A stretch of DNA of 64,000 nucleotides, from assembly GCF_006715485.1 (NCBI RefSeq), contig NZ_VFNH01000002.1:1789769-1853768 (forward strand), written 5' to 3'. The DNA is from Herbaspirillum sp. SJZ107. GTDB taxonomy: Bacteria; Pseudomonadota; Gammaproteobacteria; Burkholderiales; Burkholderiaceae_D. Position 1 is the stretch's first letter. Each line of letters opens with the position of its first letter. Shown in pieces: positions 18,551 through 27,036 of the stretch. The notes under the pieces are model-generated. The model was not told the origin of the DNA. It made no database searches and saw only the letters and a program-made list of their open reading frames with translations. A program made the translations under genes and the position numbers.

Positions 18551-19477
18551 ATGCCTACTGAATTCATGCCTGAGCTGGATCAATTGCTGATCGACCTGCG
18601 AAATGCAGCCGAGAGCAGTAACCTTCGCGACTATCAAAAGATAAAAGAGGAATTAAAAAATGTTTCATTAAAGTGGGACTTCGGAAAGTACGGTAATTTA
18701 AAAAAGGCAGCGAAGTTAGCCAGCGAGGAGGGCATTAAAAAAGGAGCTGGTTACGGTATTTCCACAGCCTATACGGTTCCGGTTGCTTCAGGAGGGATTG
18801 TGGCAACAGGTGCCGTGTTTGCTGCCGGCAGCCTTGCACCTGTTTTAGCGGTATGGATCGGCGCTGCGCAGGTAGCGAAATCGGCACAGACGTCGTTTCG
18901 CCTATGGGACCTCGTTTCGCGAGAAAAGGGCGGCGGCGGACTTTATAAGTGCACGTGCGGAAAATGCGAGGCACATGCTTACTATCTGGCTGAACGACAT
19001 GATATCGGCGTAGCCAAGTTTGGTGCGTCGCTGTTTATGGTGCCGCTTCTGTATACAGTGCCGGAAAAGTTGTACAACGTGTTGAGTCCTGGTGTTAGCG
19101 CGCGAAAACGTCTGATCGCTCACGACCTTTGGCAGAGTGCACGACCAAGCTCGTTTCCTGCGCTTGAAAACGAAACCTATCGTCTCCCCAGTCATCCCAA
19201 AGGAAATAAGGTCGCCGATGCCAGCTTGCACAATATACCGCCACCTGCGGCGCCCAACTTGCCTGGCGCTCCTGAGCGCCGCAACGCCTGGCTTCCTTCA
19301 GAAAATCCTTCTGAATTGCCTGCCCAGCTCATTGGGCCGGGATGCAGGAAAGCGCAGGCAATCATCGCCAGTTTATGTAAAGAGCTGAGCGACGACCGCA
19401 CGAAATACTCTAAGACTTTGGCCACGATCCTGTCCGCAGATGGCGTAAAAGCGCTAGCGTCTAAGATATATGACTGA
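18551..19477 (+). CDS. Uncharacterised low-GC protein, candidate T6SS cargo or cargo-associated factor
   Basis: I do not recognise this 308-residue protein. It has a charged helical N-terminus (1-65), a hydrophobic Gly/Ala segment (about 70-108) that could form one or two membrane helices, a CTCGKC metal-binding-like motif at 134-139, a second hydrophobic patch (about 157-178) and a Pro-rich linker (228-262). Base composition differs from the neighbours: 18601-18720 has 45 G/C in 120, whereas 17701-17760 in clpV has 39 in 60. That points to recent transfer. The AGGAG site 36 bp after clpV and the position before the PAAR/vgrG genes suggest effector or immunity function, which is inference from context. 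Confidence 0.6.
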   Translation: MPTEFMPELDQLLIDLRNAAESSNLRDYQKIKEELKNVSLKWDFGKYGNLKKAAKLASEEGIKKGAGYGISTAYTVPVASGGIVATGAVFAAGSLAPVLAVWIGAAQVAKSAQTSFRLWDLVSREKGGGGLYKCTCGKCEAHAYYLAERHDIGVAKFGASLFMVPLLYTVPEKLYNVLSPGVSARKRLIAHDLWQSARPSSFPALENETYRLPSHPKGNKVADASLHNIPPPAAPNLPGAPERRNAWLPSENPSELPAQLIGPGCRKAQAIIASLCKELSDDRTKYSKTLATILSADGVKALASKIYD

Positions 19478-19560
19478 GTTCTACGCGACCCCAGTGCGGC
19501 TAAGCATTTCTCGATTTGACCGTAGTGCCGGAAACACCTCGAACATCCGGAGATAATCTA

Positions 19561-20460
19561 ATGGTGCAATATCTGATCTTTCAATGTGTCGCTTGTAATG
19601 CAGTTGTGGTCGGCCCAGAGGCGCCGCCGCCAGGCAAGCCAGGCCCCGAGCCAGGCAAGAGCTACGCCAAACGCCCCGGTCTGGCTTGTCCGACAAATTT
19701 ATGGCATGCGAGTTTTAAATTCACGGGCACCGAGACGCGCCCACCGAAGGCGCCTCCCATGGCTGCGCCCGGCGTAAAGCAAATGCCATTGCCGAGTAAA
19801 TGGGAGGCGGACGGCGACGGCAAGTTCGTCAAGACATTGCGATATGCCGACATTCCCGAAGCGGCTCAGCGTTCCCTGATCGCGGAACTCGAACCGACCT
19901 TGGGGGATAGCGAGAACAGGATCCCGCTCCTTGGCGCCAGTTTCGATCGCTTCGACCGCTACGGGGATGCTGACGATGTCGCGATCGCCAATCTCGATAC
20001 GGCGGAGAAATGGCTGACGCTACCGCTCGTGCTGGGCCGCTTGCAGGATGTGTCGAAGGCTTTCGGAGGGTTCGGCCTCTGGAAGTTGGCGCGGCTCGAC
20101 CGCAATTTCGGCGGCGCCGCCCTGAATCTAATGTTGCCGAGCGGCACAGGCGGGGCGACCTTCCATCTGGAACTGCTCAACGATCTCGTCAACCCGCGTG
20201 GCGGGCACTCGGTAGCGGCGGAGACCTATGCGCAAGCCATCACGAAAGCTGTTGCCCTGCGTGCCGCCAATCAGCCCGGCAATGACACCCGTGGTCCCAA
20301 CCGGTCGTACTATTTCATTTCCAGCCAGGCCAAGCGCGGCGTTAATGTGGTAATGAACGGGGAAAAAATAGTATTGACGGTGTTTTATTCGAGTGCCGCT
20401 ACGGCCTGGTCGACGAGGCCGATGACGCCTGAGATGAAAGCCGAACGCACGATTGCCTGA
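19561..20460 (+). CDS. Uncharacterised protein in T6SS cargo block
   Basis: This 299-residue protein belongs to no family I recognise. It starts MVQYLIFQCVACNAVVVGPE with a CxxC pair (9-12) and a third Cys at 43 (ACPTNLWHASF), then a Pro/Lys-rich linker (about 57-80). The globular remainder ends in a beta-rich segment RSYYFISSQAKRGVNVVMNG. ATG 19561 has GGAG 11 nt upstream and is preferred over the in-frame ATG at 19516. The stop overlaps a possible upstream start of the next gene by one base. Lying between clpV and the PAAR gene, it could be an effector, an immunity protein or a loading adaptor; the sequence does not decide this. Confidence 0.6.
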   Translation: MVQYLIFQCVACNAVVVGPEAPPPGKPGPEPGKSYAKRPGLACPTNLWHASFKFTGTETRPPKAPPMAAPGVKQMPLPSKWEADGDGKFVKTLRYADIPEAAQRSLIAELEPTLGDSENRIPLLGASFDRFDRYGDADDVAIANLDTAEKWLTLPLVLGRLQDVSKAFGGFGLWKLARLDRNFGGAALNLMLPSGTGGATFHLELLNDLVNPRGGHSVAAETYAQAITKAVALRAANQPGNDTRGPNRSYYFISSQAKRGVNVVMNGEKIVLTVFYSSAATAWSTRPMTPEMKAERTIA

Positions 20461-20531
20461 TGCGAGACGTTCTCGGGAGCGCAAACAGGGGCAGTCGGCA
20501 TCGGCCGCCGGACAGTGAACGGGAGAACAGC

Positions 20532-21521
20532 ATGGGCGTAGCAGAAGCGGTAGGGAGAGCTGCCGTTGCAGAATGTGCCAATGGCGGGGCGTCGGTCGCA
20601 TCGCTGCCCAAGCCCGGACAACTTGCACAGCAGCGCTGCGTTGTCTGTGACGCAGCGCTGATGTACGGTCACGCGTCGTCATTTGCCGGAGATGCGGCTT
20701 ATCCTACCTGTCATGCAGTGGCATGCCGCATGGTGGTCAGCCGGCGCGACGATATGAGCGAAGCCAATTTCCGGCATTACCTGCGGCGCGAAGCGCAGCA
20801 AAAGCGCGAACAGGCGACGCTAGTGGCAGCGTGGCGCACTAGGCGGATGGAGGAGGCCGAGGCGAACGCCCGGGCATGGACAGAGTTGAATGCTTTCGCC
20901 CGCCTGCCCGCCGGGCCAGCGGCAGTGCCCTTGCAACTGCTGCTGCCATCCGGTCCGCCCCGCGCGCGGCCGCTGGCGGCAACGCGGCGCGAACGCTATC
21001 GGGCCCATTTGCAGGCGGTCGTCGATATCGCCGCCGCCCTGGCGCCAGGCACGCCGACGGCGCCTGCCGCCAGGGTCGCTGAAACCGTCTCGGATACCGC
21101 ATCGCTGCTGCCCGGCCGCCTGTGCGCCCTGTGCGGCGGCGGCTGCTGCACGCGCGGGTCCGACCACGCCTACCTGGGCGCGCCGACGCTGCGCCGCTTC
21201 ATGGACGCGCATCCCGGCATGTCGCCGGAAGAGGTGGTAGCCGCCTACCTGGACCGCGTGACGCACAAAACCCAGACCGGCTCCTGCATCAACCACACCC
21301 GCACCGGTTGCAGTTTGCCGCGCGACATGCGCAGCGACACCTGCAACGACTACGCCTGCGATTCGCTCGCGCAGGTCCAGGCAGCGCCGCGCGAGCAGGT
21401 GGTGCTGGTGGTGCGCCGCAAGCAGGACCAGTGGCGCCGCGATCGCGCTGACCTCGACAATGCCGTCAACGGCGCGGCGGTGCTGAGCGAAACGGGTGTG
21501 CGGCGCATGCGGGTTGGATGA
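20532..21521 (+). CDS. Cysteine-rich protein, predicted metal-binding, in T6SS cargo block
   Basis: This 329-residue protein has twelve cysteines in two modules. The N-terminal set is C36-x2-C39 plus C60-x4-C65, zinc-finger-like. The C-terminal set is C198, C201, C205, C206, then C252, C260, C271 and C276, an arrangement recalling YkgJ-type zinc/iron-binding proteins. A charged, Ala/Arg-rich helical stretch (about 80-125) separates them. ATG 20532 has GGGAG upstream; an in-frame ATG at 20460 overlaps the previous stop (TGATG) and would add 24 residues. Function is unknown; its place directly before the PAAR-like gene suggests a role in loading or maturing cargo. Confidence 0.62.
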   Translation: MGVAEAVGRAAVAECANGGASVASLPKPGQLAQQRCVVCDAALMYGHASSFAGDAAYPTCHAVACRMVVSRRDDMSEANFRHYLRREAQQKREQATLVAAWRTRRMEEAEANARAWTELNAFARLPAGPAAVPLQLLLPSGPPRARPLAATRRERYRAHLQAVVDIAAALAPGTPTAPAARVAETVSDTASLLPGRLCALCGGGCCTRGSDHAYLGAPTLRRFMDAHPGMSPEEVVAAYLDRVTHKTQTGSCINHTRTGCSLPRDMRSDTCNDYACDSLAQVQAAPREQVVLVVRRKQDQWRRDRADLDNAVNGAAVLSETGVRRMRVG

Positions 21522-21598
21522 GCAAAACATTGCATCCAATAAGCGCATCCTCCATACTTGCCGAACCATAGCAAACCGAAGCGCAGGGGAGAGACAAC

Positions 21599-21988
21599 AT
21601 GCCGAACCAGGTGTCGATGGGCGCCATGATGACCTGCACCTTCGGCGCGGCGCCATCGTCGCTGGTCGTGCTGCCGGCGAACAAGGTGCTGTGCGAAGGT
21701 CCCCCTGCCGCCAACATCATGGACCACAAGCCGATGGTCAACATCATGCCTTTCGGGATGTGCAGTTCGATGGCCAATCCGATGGTTATCGCCGCCACCG
21801 CCGCCGCGATGGGCGTGCCGACCCCGATGCCGTGCATCCCGGCGACCGCCGCGCCGTGGGTGCCGGGTGCCGCCACCGTCATGATCGCCAGGATGCCGGC
21901 GCTCGACAACGTCTCGAAGTGCATGTGCAACTGGGGCGGCGTGATCGCCTTCAGCATGTCCGGCACCGTCAAGACCATGATTCCCTGA
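21599..21988 (+). CDS. PAAR-like tip protein (DUF4280 family)
   Basis: This 129-residue protein resembles the DUF4280/PAAR-like family: an N-terminal VSMGAMMTCTFGAAPSSLVV, repeated short Met/Pro/Gly-rich beta segments, and conserved CSSMANPMV and CMCNWGG. PAAR-like proteins cap the VgrG spike and connect toxins to it. There is no C-terminal toxin domain, so any effector would bind non-covalently. GGGGAGA precedes the ATG and vgrG follows 13 bp after the stop, so the two are probably co-translated. Confidence 0.82.
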   Translation: MPNQVSMGAMMTCTFGAAPSSLVVLPANKVLCEGPPAANIMDHKPMVNIMPFGMCSSMANPMVIAATAAAMGVPTPMPCIPATAAPWVPGAATVMIARMPALDNVSKCMCNWGGVIAFSMSGTVKTMIP

Positions 21989-22001
21989 ATAGAAAATACC
22001 C

Positions 22002-23966
22002 ATGCCCGCTACCCAATCGAATCGCGAAGTGTCCGTCAAGACTGCATTGGCGGACGACGTGCTTCTTTTTGCCGGCATGCAGGGCAAAGAGCAGCTTGGA
22101 CGCCTGTCGGAATTCACCGTCAAGCTGGTGTCTACCGACGGTGCCGTCAAGATCGGCGACATCCTCGGCACGCCGCTGACCGTCGTCCTGACGCTCGCGG
22201 ACGGCGAGAGCAAGCGCTATGTCAACGGCATCGTCACGCGCTTTCGCAGCACCGGCCGCGCCGGCGACCTGACCGCCTACGAGGCGACGGTCCACCCGGG
22301 CCTGTGGCTGCTGACGCGGGCGTCGGACTGCCGGATTTTCCAGGAGATGTCGGTGCCCGACATCGTCAAGGCAGTCTGCGACAAATATGGCAGCACCGTA
22401 TCCTTGTCCGAAAGCGCACTGAGCAATACGTACGCCGCGTTGCCGTATTGCGTGCAGTACCGCGAGACCGACTTCGATTTCGTCTGCCGCCTGCTGGAAG
22501 AGGCCGGCATCTACTTCTACTTCACCCACGACGCCGACAGCCATACGATGGTGCTGGCCGATTCCTACGGCGCGCACCAGCCGATCGCGGGCTACGAGGC
22601 CCTGAAGTTCAGCGACAGGGCACCGAGGGCGACGGACAGCGGCGAAACCGTGTCTGCCTGGACCACAGGCGGTGCCATCACCGCCAGCAGGTACGTGCTG
22701 GACGATTTCGATTTCGAGAAGGCCGGCGCCAGCGCCAGCGGCGGCCTGACGTCGACGGCGACGATCGCGGCGGCGTTCGGACAGGCGTCGTACGAGATGT
22801 ACGACTATCCGGGGAATTTCAGCAAGCCGGCCGACGGCAGTGCACTTGCACGTGCCCGCATCGAGAGCCTGCACGGCCAGGGCGAGCAGGTCGGTGCGAC
22901 GACCAGCGCGCGCGGCCTGTATCCGGGCGGCCTGTTCACGCTGGCCGAGCATCCGCGCGCGGACCAGAACCGTGCCTACCTGGTGACGGCGGCCAGCTAT
23001 CAGGTGAGCGGCAACGACTACGCCAGCGGCGGCCAGGGCTTTGCCTTCGCCTGCACCATCGACGCCATCGGCAAGGAGCACGCCTTCCGGCCGCTGCCGA
23101 CCATCCCCCGGCCGGTGGTGCAGGGACCGCAGACGGCGATGGTGGTCGGCAAGGCCGGCGAAGAAATCTGGACCGACAAGTATGGCCGGGTCAAGGTGCA
23201 GTTCCACTGGGACCGGCTGGGCAAGGACGACGAAAACAGCTCATGCTGGGTGCGGGTGGCACAGGGCTGGGCCGGCAAGGGCTGGGGCGCGATGGCGATT
23301 CCGCGCATCGGCATGGAAGTGGTGGTCAGTTTTCTCGAGGGCGATCCGGACCGGCCGCTGGTGACGGGCTGCGTCTACAACTCCGACGCCATGCCGCCCT
23401 ACGCGCTGCCGGACGAACAGACCATTTCGACGGTCAAGTCGCAATCCTCGAAAGGCGGCGAAGGCTTCAATGAGCTGCGCTTCGAGGACAAGAAGGGCGA
23501 GGAAGAGGTGTACCTCCACGCCGAACGCGATTTCCTGCGCGTAGTGAAGAACAACGATGCGCTCAAGGTCGGCTTCGAAACCGCCGACAAGGGTAACCAG
23601 ACGATCGACATCAAGAACGACCAGACCACGACCATCGGCCACGACCAGGTCGAAAACGTCGACAACAACCAGACGGTGACGATCAAGGCCGACCAGAAGC
23701 TCGACGTCGGCGGCGACCAGTCGGTGGGCATCGACGGCGCCCAGAAGGTCAAGGTTGGTTCCACCATCGTCATCGAAGCAGGTACCTCGATCGAGTTGAA
23801 GGTCGGCGGCAGCAGCATCAAGATCGAAGCCGGCAAGATCACCATCAAGGCGCCCGAGATCGAAATCGCCGCTGACGCGAATGCGAAGGTCAAGGCGGGC
23901 GCGATGATGGAAATCAAATCCGGCGCAGTCATGACGATCGGCGGCGCCATGGTGCAAATTAACTGA
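22002..23966 (+). CDS. vgrG: T6SS spike protein VgrG (TssI)
   Basis: This 654-residue VgrG has the gp27-like module first (NREVSVKTALADDVLLFAGM, with RETDFDFVCRLLEEAGIYFY near 150), then the gp5-like OB region (WTDKYGRVKVQFHWDRLGKD, CWVRVAQGWAGKGWGAMAIP). The C-terminal beta-helix of short repeats runs from about residue 530 to the end. No catalytic or peptidoglycan-binding extension follows the helix, so this is a structural VgrG that would rely on the PAAR-like protein and separate cargo. Confidence 0.95.
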   Translation: MPATQSNREVSVKTALADDVLLFAGMQGKEQLGRLSEFTVKLVSTDGAVKIGDILGTPLTVVLTLADGESKRYVNGIVTRFRSTGRAGDLTAYEATVHPGLWLLTRASDCRIFQEMSVPDIVKAVCDKYGSTVSLSESALSNTYAALPYCVQYRETDFDFVCRLLEEAGIYFYFTHDADSHTMVLADSYGAHQPIAGYEALKFSDRAPRATDSGETVSAWTTGGAITASRYVLDDFDFEKAGASASGGLTSTATIAAAFGQASYEMYDYPGNFSKPADGSALARARIESLHGQGEQVGATTSARGLYPGGLFTLAEHPRADQNRAYLVTAASYQVSGNDYASGGQGFAFACTIDAIGKEHAFRPLPTIPRPVVQGPQTAMVVGKAGEEIWTDKYGRVKVQFHWDRLGKDDENSSCWVRVAQGWAGKGWGAMAIPRIGMEVVVSFLEGDPDRPLVTGCVYNSDAMPPYALPDEQTISTVKSQSSKGGEGFNELRFEDKKGEEEVYLHAERDFLRVVKNNDALKVGFETADKGNQTIDIKNDQTTTIGHDQVENVDNNQTVTIKADQKLDVGGDQSVGIDGAQKVKVGSTIVIEAGTSIELKVGGSSIKIEAGKITIKAPEIEIAADANAKVKAGAMMEIKSGAVMTIGGAMVQIN

Positions 23967-23985
23967 TGTCCGGCGTGCCGGGAAG

Positions 23986-24016
23986 TTGGAATGCCAGCCC
24001 GGACCCAACGTATAAT
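23986..24016 (+). promoter_or_regulatory. Candidate internal promoter before tagH
   Basis: A perfect -10 hexamer TATAAT (24011-24016) has TTGGAA (23986-23991) 19 bp upstream in the 133-bp gap after vgrG. The spacer is 2 bp longer than ideal. It would let tagH-tssK-tssL-tssM-tagF be transcribed independently of the sheath genes. Confidence 0.42.
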
Positions 24017-24099
24017 TGACAATCTGTCCAGGCCGCTTTCAGCCGCGTGCGCGACCCGGCGCAAAGATGGTGCGGCGGCTACCCAACCCTATTCATCCG

Positions 24100-25680
24100 A
24101 TGCTGCTGACCCTACGAATCCTGAGCTACCGCAACCAGCCGGTGCCGCCCGCGCCCGCCGTGCGTTTTACCGCCGCCGGCGGCAGTATCGGGCGTTCCGC
24201 CGACAATGCGCTGGTGCTCGACGATCCGAGCAAGTACATCTCGCGCGTGCATGCGCGCGTGTTGTGCCGGGGCGATACCTTCCTGCTGGAAGACCTGGGC
24301 AGCAATGCCAGCGTGCTGAACGACCGTCCGCTCGGCAAGGGCAGCCAGGCCGCGCTCGGCCATGGCGACCGCCTGGCCATCGGCGACTACCAGCTGCAGG
24401 TGCTGATCGAGGCGTCGCCGGCTGCAGCGCCGCTGGCGCCGGCACCGGTCAACGACGCCGCGCTGCCGCTGTTCGAGCCGCCGCCCCCGCCCGTGCCGGT
24501 GCAACTGCCACCGCTCGACTTCGCGCCTGCTCCGGCGGCCACGCCGGCGCCAGCTGCCGTGTTCGCCGATCCGCTCGCCGGCGCCAGCATCCTCGATGTG
24601 CTGCCTGGCCAGGGAGGCGGTCTTGCGGGTGACGATCCGCTCGGCCTGAACCTGTTCGGCAGCGCACCCCAGGCGCCCGCGCGCGCGGCGGAGAGCGACC
24701 ACGTGTCGCCCGAGCTGGCCGCGTTCCCGCAACACGCAGCGGCGCCCGCGCCGTTCGCGCCGGCGCCGTCCGCACCGTCCGCACAGGCCGGCGGCTTTGC
24801 CATTCCTCACGACTACGATCCCTTGGCTGACTTTTTCGCGCCCCCGGCCGTGGCACCGGTGCCACCCACGCCTGCGCCCGCGCCAGCCGCTGTGCCCGCG
24901 GCGTTGCATGCTCCTTTGCCGGATGCCGTGCCGGATGCCGTGCTGGGTGGCGCCAACGCCGACATGACGGCACTCATTGCCCAGCCGCTGCAACCGGCAC
25001 CGCTGGCGCCGCCTGCGCCGGTGCCCGCAGCGCCACCGTCCGCCACCACGGCGCCCGCGTTGGCCGGGCAGGGCAGCGCGCCGGCCAGCGACGCCGTCCT
25101 GCAGGCACTGCTGCGCGGCCTCGGCCTGCCCGGCCTGCAGCTGCAGCGGCCCGCGACCGAGGTCGCCGAGCTGGTCGGCGCGCTGCTGCGCGAGGCCACG
25201 GCCGGCACCATGGACGTGCTGATGGCACGCGCCATGACCAAGAAGGAGAGCCGCATCGACATGACCATGCTGTCGGTGCGCGCCAACAACCCCCTGAAAT
25301 TCTTCCCCAATGCCGACGGCGCGCTGACCCAGATGCTGACCGGGACGATGGCCGGCTACATGGCGCCGCGCGATGCGATGGCGGGCGCCTTCGACGACTT
25401 GCGCGCGCACGAGCTGGCGGTGATCGCCGGCATGCGCGCCGCCCTGGGCGCGGTGCTGCACCGCTTCGACCCGGCCCGCATCGAAGAGCGCCTGGACAAC
25501 TTGAGCGTGATGGACAAGATGCTGTCGTCGAACCGCAAGGCCAGGATGTGGGACCGGCTGGTCGAGCTGTACGCCGAGATCGCGCGCGAAGCCGACGACG
25601 ACCTGCAGCGCCTGTTCGGGGAAAAATTCTCGGAAGCCTATGAAGAGCAAGTGGCGCGCCTGCGCCAGGCGAAACAATAA
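24100..25680 (+). CDS. tagH: FHA-domain T6SS regulator TagH (Fha)
   Basis: This 526-residue protein has an N-terminal forkhead-associated domain (about 1-95: GGSIGRSADNALVLDDPSKY, SRVHARV), a long Pro/Ala-rich low-complexity linker (about 105-335) and the conserved C-terminal TagH domain (about 340-526, with MTKKESRIDMTMLSVRANNP). FHA domains bind phospho-threonine; in Pseudomonas Fha1 is the target of the PpkA kinase and switches the T6SS on. The kinase and phosphatase encoded at 32660-34983 fit that role. The start ATG 24100 matches the family; an in-frame ATG at 24067 cannot be excluded, and neither has a strong ribosome site. Confidence 0.88.
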   Translation: MLLTLRILSYRNQPVPPAPAVRFTAAGGSIGRSADNALVLDDPSKYISRVHARVLCRGDTFLLEDLGSNASVLNDRPLGKGSQAALGHGDRLAIGDYQLQVLIEASPAAAPLAPAPVNDAALPLFEPPPPPVPVQLPPLDFAPAPAATPAPAAVFADPLAGASILDVLPGQGGGLAGDDPLGLNLFGSAPQAPARAAESDHVSPELAAFPQHAAAPAPFAPAPSAPSAQAGGFAIPHDYDPLADFFAPPAVAPVPPTPAPAPAAVPAALHAPLPDAVPDAVLGGANADMTALIAQPLQPAPLAPPAPVPAAPPSATTAPALAGQGSAPASDAVLQALLRGLGLPGLQLQRPATEVAELVGALLREATAGTMDVLMARAMTKKESRIDMTMLSVRANNPLKFFPNADGALTQMLTGTMAGYMAPRDAMAGAFDDLRAHELAVIAGMRAALGAVLHRFDPARIEERLDNLSVMDKMLSSNRKARMWDRLVELYAEIAREADDDLQRLFGEKFSEAYEEQVARLRQAKQ

Positions 25681-25701
25681 TCTAGGGACGAAAGAAGCAT
25701 T

Positions 25702-27033
25702 ATGGCGTGGAAGAACAAGGTGGTCTGGTCCGAAGGCATGCTGCTGCAGCCGCAACACCTGCAGCAACACGACCGCTACTGGCAAAGCCAGCTCGAAACC
25801 CGCGTGGCTGCGCTGCGCCCGTACAGCTGGGGTTTCGCCGAACTGAAGATCGACGAACACCAGCTGGCGCTGGGCAAGCTTGCGCTGCAGTCCTGCACCG
25901 CGGTCCTGCCCGACGGCACGCCGTTCACTTTGCCGGCCGACGACGAATTGCCGCTGCCGCTGGATATCCCGGGTGACGCGCGCAACGTGCTCGTGGTGCT
26001 GGCGCTGCCGCTGCGCCGCCACGGCGTGGCCGAAGTGGACAATGGCGAGCAGCCGGACAACTTCGCGCGCCATCGCATGGACGACTACGAGGCATGGGAC
26101 AGCAATGGCCTGGACAACAGCGCCCTGCTGCAGATCGGGAAGCTGCGCCTGCGCCTGGCCCTGGCCTCCGAAGTGGCGAATGCCTACGCCACCATCGGCG
26201 TGGCCCGCATCGTCGAGCGGCGCGCCGACAACCGCGTGGTGATCGATCCGGATTACAGCCCGCCATGCCTGGATTTCCGCGCTGCGCCTCGCCTGGCCGC
26301 GTTTGCCGACGAACTGGTGGGACTGCTGCACCAGCGCGGCGACGTGCTGGCGGCGCGCCTGTCGCAGCCGGGGGCCGCGGGCGCCGCCGAGATCGCCGAT
26401 TTCCTGCTGCTGCAGTTGCTCAACCGCGTCGAGCCGCTGGTGATCCACCTGGCCGGCACCACCGGCGTGCACCCGGAAACGCTCTACCAGACGATGGTGT
26501 CGCTGGCCGGCGAACTGGCCACTTTCACCGAGCCCGGCAAGCGCACGGCCGCCTATCCGGTGTATCGCCACGATGCGCTTGCCGAGACCTTCGCGCCAGT
26601 GATCGCCGACCTGCGCCGCGCCCTGTCGACCGTGATGGACACCCAGGCCGTGCCGATCCCGCTCGACGAGCGCCAGTTCGGCATCCGCGTGGCGGTGGTG
26701 CCCGACCGCGAGTTGCTGCGTTCGGCCACCTTCGTGCTGGTGGTGAATGCGCACCTGCCGCCGGAACTGCTGCGCACCAGCTTCCCCGCGCAGGTCAAGA
26801 TCGGCTCGGTGGAGAAGATCCGCGACCTGGTCAACCTGCAACTGCCCGGCATCGGCCTGCGCCCCTTGCCGGTGGCGCCGCGCCAGCTGCCGTTCTATGC
26901 CGGCTACACCTATTTCGAACTCGACAGCGGCAGCGAGTATTTCCAGCACTTGCACACCTCGGCCGGCTTCGCGATGCATGTCGCCGGCGAGTTCCCTGGA
27001 TTGCAGATGCAGTTCTGGGCCATCCGGAGGTAA
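25702..27033 (+). CDS. tssK: T6SS baseplate-membrane connector TssK
   Basis: This 443-residue VasE/ImpJ-type protein opens with the hallmark KVVWSEGMLLQPQHLQQHDR and keeps family length and the C-terminal GYTYFELDSGSEYFQHLHTS. TssK trimers tie the baseplate to the TssLM membrane complex. It starts 21 bp after tagH; in many T6SS loci a tssJ lipoprotein gene lies directly before tssK, and there is no room for one here. Confidence 0.95.
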   Translation: MAWKNKVVWSEGMLLQPQHLQQHDRYWQSQLETRVAALRPYSWGFAELKIDEHQLALGKLALQSCTAVLPDGTPFTLPADDELPLPLDIPGDARNVLVVLALPLRRHGVAEVDNGEQPDNFARHRMDDYEAWDSNGLDNSALLQIGKLRLRLALASEVANAYATIGVARIVERRADNRVVIDPDYSPPCLDFRAAPRLAAFADELVGLLHQRGDVLAARLSQPGAAGAAEIADFLLLQLLNRVEPLVIHLAGTTGVHPETLYQTMVSLAGELATFTEPGKRTAAYPVYRHDALAETFAPVIADLRRALSTVMDTQAVPIPLDERQFGIRVAVVPDRELLRSATFVLVVNAHLPPELLRTSFPAQVKIGSVEKIRDLVNLQLPGIGLRPLPVAPRQLPFYAGYTYFELDSGSEYFQHLHTSAGFAMHVAGEFPGLQMQFWAIRR

Positions 27034-27036
27034 GCC

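Noticed and set aside
16190..18637. An 815-codon minus-strand open frame opposite clpV
   Set aside because: It is compositionally biased and without domains, and the plus strand holds an intact ClpV with both Walker A motifs.
23600..23966. The VgrG C-terminus as a fused effector domain
   Set aside because: The short Lys/Asp/Ile-rich repeats are the normal beta-helix spike; nothing follows them before the stop.
24400..25110. The Pro/Ala-rich stretch in TagH as a tandem repeat or insertion
   Set aside because: It is a low-complexity linker in one continuous frame between the FHA domain and the conserved C-terminal domain, common in this protein family.
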